A DNA stretch of 64,000 nt from Glebionis coronaria. Its lineage: Eukaryota; Streptophyta; Magnoliopsida; Asterales; Asteraceae. Under the pieces are notes generated by a model that was given only the letters and a program-made list of their open reading frames with translations, had not been told where the DNA came from and ran no database searches. Shown here piece by piece: positions 58,629 through 64,000 of the stretch. The position numbers were made by a program, and so were the translations under genes. Location of the stretch: the NCBI GenBank assembly GCA_025667525.1, contig CM046878.1, positions 80,186,196 through 80,250,195 of the forward strand, given 5' to 3'. Positions within the stretch are counted from its first letter, which is position 1; each line of letters begins with the position of its first letter.

Positions 58629-58644
58629 TGGCGCCGCTGCCGGC
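58629..58644 (+). other. Primer-binding site of the second Athila (tRNA-Asp type)
   Basis: TGGCGCCGCTGCCGGC two bases after the LTR; Athila-typical. Confidence 0.9.
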
Positions 58645-58890
58645 TCTTCTCGTTAAGATCAACAGTTTTTTGTGAGAACTTGGATTTTGGGATCCGTTCC
58701 CCGTGAACGTTTTTCAAAAAAAATTTCAAAAATCCTAAAAAATATAAAATTTTCAAAAATACAAAAAAATTAAAAAACATAAAAAAACAAAAATATTTTT
58801 GCTTTATTTTTGCCTTGTTAGTTCTTTTGCAGGTGCATGCGTACATGATCAACGTCTTATCAAGAGCCCGAGCCTCTCGAAGACTTAGAC

Positions 58891-59553
58891 ATGGCCGGTG
58901 TACAAAACAACAACAATAACCCACCTCAAAACAATAATAATAACAACAACAACCCACCTTTCAACAACAATAATAACAACAACAATGAGCCTCTACCGGA
59001 TAATCGCCCGATGATTGAACTTCTGCAAGCACATGTAGACGGCAACAATGATCCAATTGTCATACCCGCGATTGCAGCCAACAACTTTGAGCTCAAATCC
59101 GGTTTTATCCAGATGGTCTCTGCTCAACCATTCTTGGGGCGTACCATTGATGATCCACATGACCACATCAAGAGATTCTTGCAACTCACCAATACGGTTA
59201 AATTCAATGGTGTTCCACAAGAGGTAATCCGTTTACAACTTTTTCCCTCTTCTTTAGAGGGACAAGCCCGGCATTAGCTTGCTAAGGAACCACCACAGAG
59301 TATTCTTACGTGGACGGATTTGGAGACCAAATTTATCAACTACTTTTTCCCACCCTCTCGTACCACCGCTTTGCGGAATGAAATCATTAATTTTGAACAA
59401 AAGTACGATGAGTCTTTTAGTAAATCTTGGGACCGTTTCAAAGATCTTTTAAGAAAATGCCCACAACATGGTTTTACCAAAGTGCACCAAATTAATACTT
59501 TTTATAATGGTTTAAGCATGAATGACCAAGATTCACTAAACAGTGCCTCGGGG
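58891..59553 (+). pseudogene. Second Athila gag, N-terminal part
   Basis: Starts MAGVQNNNNNPP with an AAC/AAT-rich head (58903-58985), then capsid sequence (FLGRTIDDPHDHIKRFLQLT, VIRLQLFPSSLEGQARH). TAG at 59275-59277 replaces the expected TGG (Trp) before LAKEPP. The frame then continues (FINYFFPPSRTTALRNEI, FSKSWDRFKDLLRKCPQHG, FYNGLSM) to GGGGG at about 59549-59553, where one G is missing and the frame shifts. Gag forms the particle that packages element RNA. Confidence 0.85.
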
Positions 59554-61607
59554 GTAATCTTTTGGCTAAGACTTCCAATGCTGCTTGGGATGTCATTGAG
59601 AATAAGTCTCGTGTGCAAACCAAGAGTGTGCGGACTAATGTCGCTAGTGCTAGTACTAGTGACAGTGACAAGCGAATTGACAAAATCACTACGCTTCTTG
59701 AATCGCTTGCTACCCAAACCGCCAACAACACCAACAACATCAACGCTAAAAACGCTCAAGTCAATGCTGTCAACCAACCATGTGAGATATACGGGGGTCC
59801 TCACTCTTACACCACTTGTACCGCCACCCAAGACTACCCTTCTGAGAATGTGAATGCAGCATACGGTACCTATCCTCAACCCGCTTATCAAGCTCGTCCT
59901 CAAGGTGACCGTAACCTGCTTAGCTACCGCTCCAACAACTATCTCTCACCACCCGATTTTACTCCTAACAGCCCAAACCAACAACAAAACCTCAACCGCC
60001 CTCCTCAACAACAACAACAATCTCGTGGACCATACATACCACCTCACAAACAACAACATCCACCTCAAAGAAACAACCAAGTTTACCAGCAACCTGCTTA
60101 TCAACCACCTGCATACAATGCTCCTCCCAACCAACCCATCGCTTTACACCAAGAAGTGGAAACCTACATGAGGACTAACGATGTAATCGTGGGAAATCTT
60201 CAGCGGGAAGTGCTCAACTTGAAAGCAGACCTGGTGAAACAAGGGAACGATCTGAGAGTTGATATGAGAAACACTTTGGATAGTCAAACGAATGACTTAA
60301 AGAACATGATGGCTAGTTTCTTCCAAGGTAATCAACCCTCTTCTTCGGGTACTCTTCCGAGTAACACTGTTGCGAATCCAAGAGGGGAGATGAAAGCAAT
60401 CACCACTCGTAGTGGCAAAGCTACCAAGGAACCCGAGCTTCCTATACCTCCACCGGTGATTGTGACTAAGGAAAACGAGTCACCTGCTCCTATTCCTCAT
60501 CCTTCTACTTCCCCAATTTCTCCACCTCTTACTTCCACCCCTCCTCCACCCAAGGATGTGAGTGATCCTATTCTCCCAAAGCCTTCCTCTTCTTCCTATA
60601 TACCTTATCCCTCTAGGTTGAGGAAAGAGAAGCTCAAAAGCAAGGATGATATTCAGGTTTCAAACTTTCTTAAAATGTTTAAACAATTGAATTTTAACAT
60701 CTCCTTCACTGAGGCTCTCGCTCACATGCCTAAGTACGCGAAAATGTTCAAAGATCTTCTTAGCGACAAGGAGAAGCTTCTTGATATTGCTAACACCCAA
60801 CTTAATGAGAATTGCTCTGCAGTGCTCTTAAGGAAATTGCCAACCAAGCTTGGTGATCCGGGTCGTTTCTTAATCCCTAGTATCTTCCCGGGAGTAGAGA
60901 ATTGCATGGCCCTAGCCGATCTAGGTGCCAGTATTAACTTAATGCCTTTAAGCGTTTGGAAGCAATTATCTCTCCCTGAGCTAGTCCCCACCAAAATGAC
61001 TCTGGAATTAGCTAACCGTACGGTTGCTTATCCGGTGGGGATAGCCGAAGATGTCTTTGTAAGATTCGACAAATTCACTTTTCCTGCCGATTTCGTTGTC
61101 GTTGACTACGACATGGACCCTCGTGTGCCATTGATCGTTGGTCGTCCATTCTTGAGGACCGGTCGCACTCTCATCGATGTTGAAGCCGGTGAGCTTATCA
61201 TGAGAGTGGGCGACGATAAAATCGTCTTCAACATGGGAAAGTTGTCTAAACAACCTTATTCATACGAGAGTGTTAATTGTATTGACGTTCTGGATGAGGC
61301 TTGTGAAGAATACTTTATTGATGCTTGTAAAAATATTCCTACCTCTCTTCCCAATGTTGAGACCGTTTCCTCTATTGATTCATCACTGTCTTTATTTGGA
61401 GAAAGTGATTTCTTTTGGAAAGATCTTGAAGCCACCATGGGAGATGTGAACTTAGAAAATGACGATTCTCCCACCGATTGGGATGAAGACATGCATTTCT
61501 TTGAAAACCTTCTCAAAGAAGACAATCTTTCTCCACCATCTCCCACGGTTATTGCTATCGATGCTCCGACTTTGAAAATGCCTCCCATCAAAAATCCTCC
61601 GGATTAG
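59554..61607 (+). pseudogene. Second Athila gag C-terminus and aspartic protease
   Basis: After the shift, 680 codons are open. Knuckle CEIYGGPHSYTTC (the second Cys is Tyr, a G-to-A change likely to spoil metal binding), Gln/Pro-rich linker, MKAITTRSGKATKEPE, QVSNFLKMFKQLNFNISF, then protease ALADLGASINLMPLS and VPLIVGRPFLRTGRTLID. It ends at TAG 61605-61607 because one T is missing in GATTAGAAC; RT continues in the next frame. Closest relative in this window is 20493-22222. Confidence 0.85.
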
Positions 61608-63292
61608 AACTTAAGGAGTTGCCACCCCATCTCGAGTACGTGTTCCTTGTAGAAAAAAAGAAGGCGCCTGTCATCATCGCGAAGGACTTGAAAGATGAAG
61701 AGAAATCTCGCCTCATCGCCGTGCTTAAAGATCATAAGAAGGCAATTGCTTGGAAAATTTCCGACATCCGCGGAATTGATCCGAACTTTTGTACTCACAA
61801 GATTCTCATGGAAGATGACTTTAAACCCGCAATCCAGAGCCAAAGAAGGGTTAATCCTAAAATTCATGACGTCATCAAACAAGAGGTTATCAAATTTCTT
61901 GATGCCGGCTTGATTTACCCTATTTCGGATTCGCCGTGGGTAAGTCCCGTCCATTATGTGCCCAAGAAGGGCAGAATAACCGTTGTTTCCAATGAACACA
62001 ACGAGTTGATTCCCACTCGTCTCGTTACTGGGTGGAGAGTTTGTATTGATTATCGCAAGCTCAATGATGCCACGAGAAAAGACAACTTTACTCTTCCCTT
62101 CATGGATCAAATGCTCGAGCGTCTAGCTGGTAATGACTATTACTGCTTCTTAGACGGTTTCTCTGGGTATTTTTAAATTCCCATCGATCCCAAGGACCAA
62201 GAAAAGACCACATTCACTTGCCCCTATGGAACATTTGCTTACAAATGCATGCCTTTTGGTTTATGTAATGCTCCTGGGACATTTCAAAGGTGTATGATGG
62301 CTATCTTCCATGACATGGTGGAAGACACTATGGAAGTATTCATGGATGATTTCTCGGTTTATGGCGATTCTTTCTCTACTTGCCTTGCCAATTTAGAACG
62401 TATGCTGAAGCGGTGTGAAGACACTCGCCTTGTTCTTAATTGAGAAAAATGCCATTTCATGGTAAAAGAGGGCATCGTGCTTGGACACAAGATCTCCAAA
62501 GCTGGTCTCGAAGTAGACCGTGCTAAAGTCGATGTTATCGCTAAGTTGCCTCCACCTTCAACCGTGAAGGGTGTGAGAAGTTTCCTTGGTCATGCGGGCT
62601 TCTACCGTCGATTCATCAAAGATTTTTCTCAAATCGCTCGCCCGATGACCCACCTCTTGGAAAAAGATACTCCTTTTATCTTTTCCAAAGAGTGTATCGA
62701 AGCCTTCAACTTGCTTAAGGATAAGCTTACTAAGGCACCCGTCTTGGTTACCCCTAATTGGGAGCTGCCTTTCGAGTTGATGTGCGATACTAGCGACTTT
62801 GCTATTGGAGCGGTTTTGGGCCAAAGAGTGAACAAACACTTCCAACCAATCCATTACGCTAGCAAGACAATGACTGGGGCTCAATTGCATTATTCGACAA
62901 CCGAAAAAGAGCTTTTAGCTGTTGTCTATGCCTTTGAAAAGTTCCGCCCCTATCTTGTCCTTTCCACCACAATCGTTTACACCGATCATTCCGCGTTGAA
63001 GTACTTGTTAACGAAACAAGATTCCAAACCAAGACTTCTTCACTGGGTTTTGCTACTTCAAGAATTTAAAATCGAAATTCGCGATAAAAAAGGAGCTGAA
63101 AACCTAGCCGCGGATCATCTCAGTAGACTTGAGGATCCTTACCAAGGGGATCATCCGAACAAAGAAATCAATGATTCTTTTCCTTTGGAGACCTTAATGT
63201 CTATCAACTCGACTGCTGATGAAACCCCGTGGTTTGCGGACATTACAAACTACTTGGCGGGTGGAATTCTCGTTGACGGGTTAACATCCTAG
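61608..63292 (+). pseudogene. Second Athila reverse transcriptase and RNase H
   Basis: One frame throughout. RT: LPPHLEYVFLVE, KILMEDDFKPAIQSQRR, GWRVCIDYRKLNDATRKD, YYCFLDGFSGYF, FGLCNAPGTFQRC, FMDDFSVYG (active-site Asp pair). Connection: [16 protein letters not shown]. RNase [52 protein letters not shown] 62174-62176 replaces a Gln codon (the first element has CAA there), TGA 62441-62443 replaces Trp (TGG in the first element) and TAG 63290-63292 replaces Gln. No frameshift in this part. Confidence 0.9.
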
Positions 63293-64000
63293 AAAAAGAA
63301 GAAGTTCTTTAACGACATTAAGACTTACTTTTGGGATGACCCGTATCTATTCAAGCAATGTGCTGACTTGATTATTCGCCGATGTGCTGATGGACCGGCA
63401 GCTTTAGAAATCCTTGACGCTTGCCACAAAGGACCCACCGGTGGTCACTTTGGTCCCAACTACACCGCCAAAAAAGTGTTTGAATCGGGATTTTATTGGC
63501 CCACCATCTATCGTGACGCTCATGAGATGGTTAAACATTGTGATGCTTGCCAAAAACAAGGCACGATCACACATAAAGACGAGATGCCTCAGAATTTCAT
63601 TCATGAGTGTGAAATCTTTAATGTTTGGGGTATCGACTTTATGGGGCCATTCCCTTCATCTAAAGGAAACAAATACATCCTTGTAGCCGTTGACTACGTC
63701 TCCAAATGGGTTGAAGCCAAAGCTTTACCTACTAATGACGCAAGGGTGGTTTGTAACTTTTTGAAATCGCTATTCGCTAGATTCGGTGTGCCTCGTGCCA
63801 TTATTAGTGATCGCGGGACTCATTATTGCAACGACCAATTTGCTAGAGTCATGGCTAAGTATGGTGTAAATCACCGTCTTTCCACCGCTTACCACCCACA
63901 AACTAATGGCCAGGCTGAAATATCCAACCGAGGATTAAAGCGAATTCTCGAAAGAACCGTGGGAGAGCATCGTGCCTCATGGGCTGATAAACTTGATGAT
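63293..64000 (+). pseudogene. Second Athila integrase (runs off the window)
   Basis: Same frame as RT, open from 63293 to the window edge. Zinc finger [12 protein letters not shown] and HCDACQKQG (H-H-C-C complete), core [38 protein letters not shown]: complete D,D-E. The C-terminal part lies outside. This segment has no visible defect, but it lies downstream of several stops. Confidence 0.9.

Larger units (their letters stand above)
56910..64000 (+). mobile_element. Second Athila-type gypsy element, truncated by the window
   Basis: LTR 56910-58626, PBS 58629, gag from 58891, protease, RT, RNase H and most of integrase, still open at 64000. The pol is very similar to the first Athila element; the LTR and gag N-terminus are less so. 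Damage: TAG 59275, a base lost near 59553, a base lost near 61603, TAA 62174, TGA 62441, TAG 63290. The right LTR and TSD lie outside. Opposite orientation to the first element. Confidence 0.9.

Overview
The window is repeat-rich, AT-rich plant nuclear DNA, most likely from the daisy family (Asteraceae). That family call is inference. It rests on the copia gag-pol, whose gag linker (a CxxC-type segment, then repeated WKPTGR/WRPTGR units) and extra 3' ORF resemble elements I know from Asteraceae genomes. I found no confident host gene, no rRNA or tRNA gene and no CRISPR array. Almost everything is transposable elements inserted into one another.

Layout. 1-2.5 kb: unassigned sequence with short repeats and one doubtful terminal exon. 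2507-10800: a complete but gene-less copia-type element (minus strand, TSD GAAAC). It appears to sit in the end region of an old Mutator-like transposon (MULE). 10.8-13.27 kb and 54.48-55.9 kb: the two halves of that MULE. They hold a decayed GRF-finger gene on the plus strand and a broken MURA transposase on the minus strand. The halves are separated by 41 kb of nested insertions: an Athila-type gypsy element (13275-54471, minus, TSD TTGTA); inside its gag, a very large SIRE-like copia element (22228-51369, minus, TSD ATGAA); and inside that element's 5' leader, a non-autonomous Tekay-like LARD (39593-50836, plus, TSD AGATT). All three insertions have both LTRs, and each pair of target duplications matches exactly. 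LTR divergence judged by eye falls inward (a few percent, about 1%, under 0.5%), which agrees with the nesting order.

55.9-56.9 kb holds an LTR fragment with its polypurine tract and an AT-rich spacer. From 56910 to the window end a second Athila element lies on the plus strand: LTR, tRNA-Asp-type PBS, gag, protease, RT, RNase H and most of integrase. It runs off the window.

No polyprotein is intact. The copia pol has clean domains but three in-frame stops, each at an apparent Gln codon. The second Athila has four stops and two one-base deletions. The first Athila has many one-base frameshifts. Most stops fit C-to-T (or G-to-A) transitions, as expected for methylated, silenced DNA. The least understood parts are the extra ~1,300-residue ORF after the copia pol, the arrays built on a TTCCGAA/TTCCGGA core that recur in unrelated elements, and several internal polypurine-like tracts in the copia 3' half.
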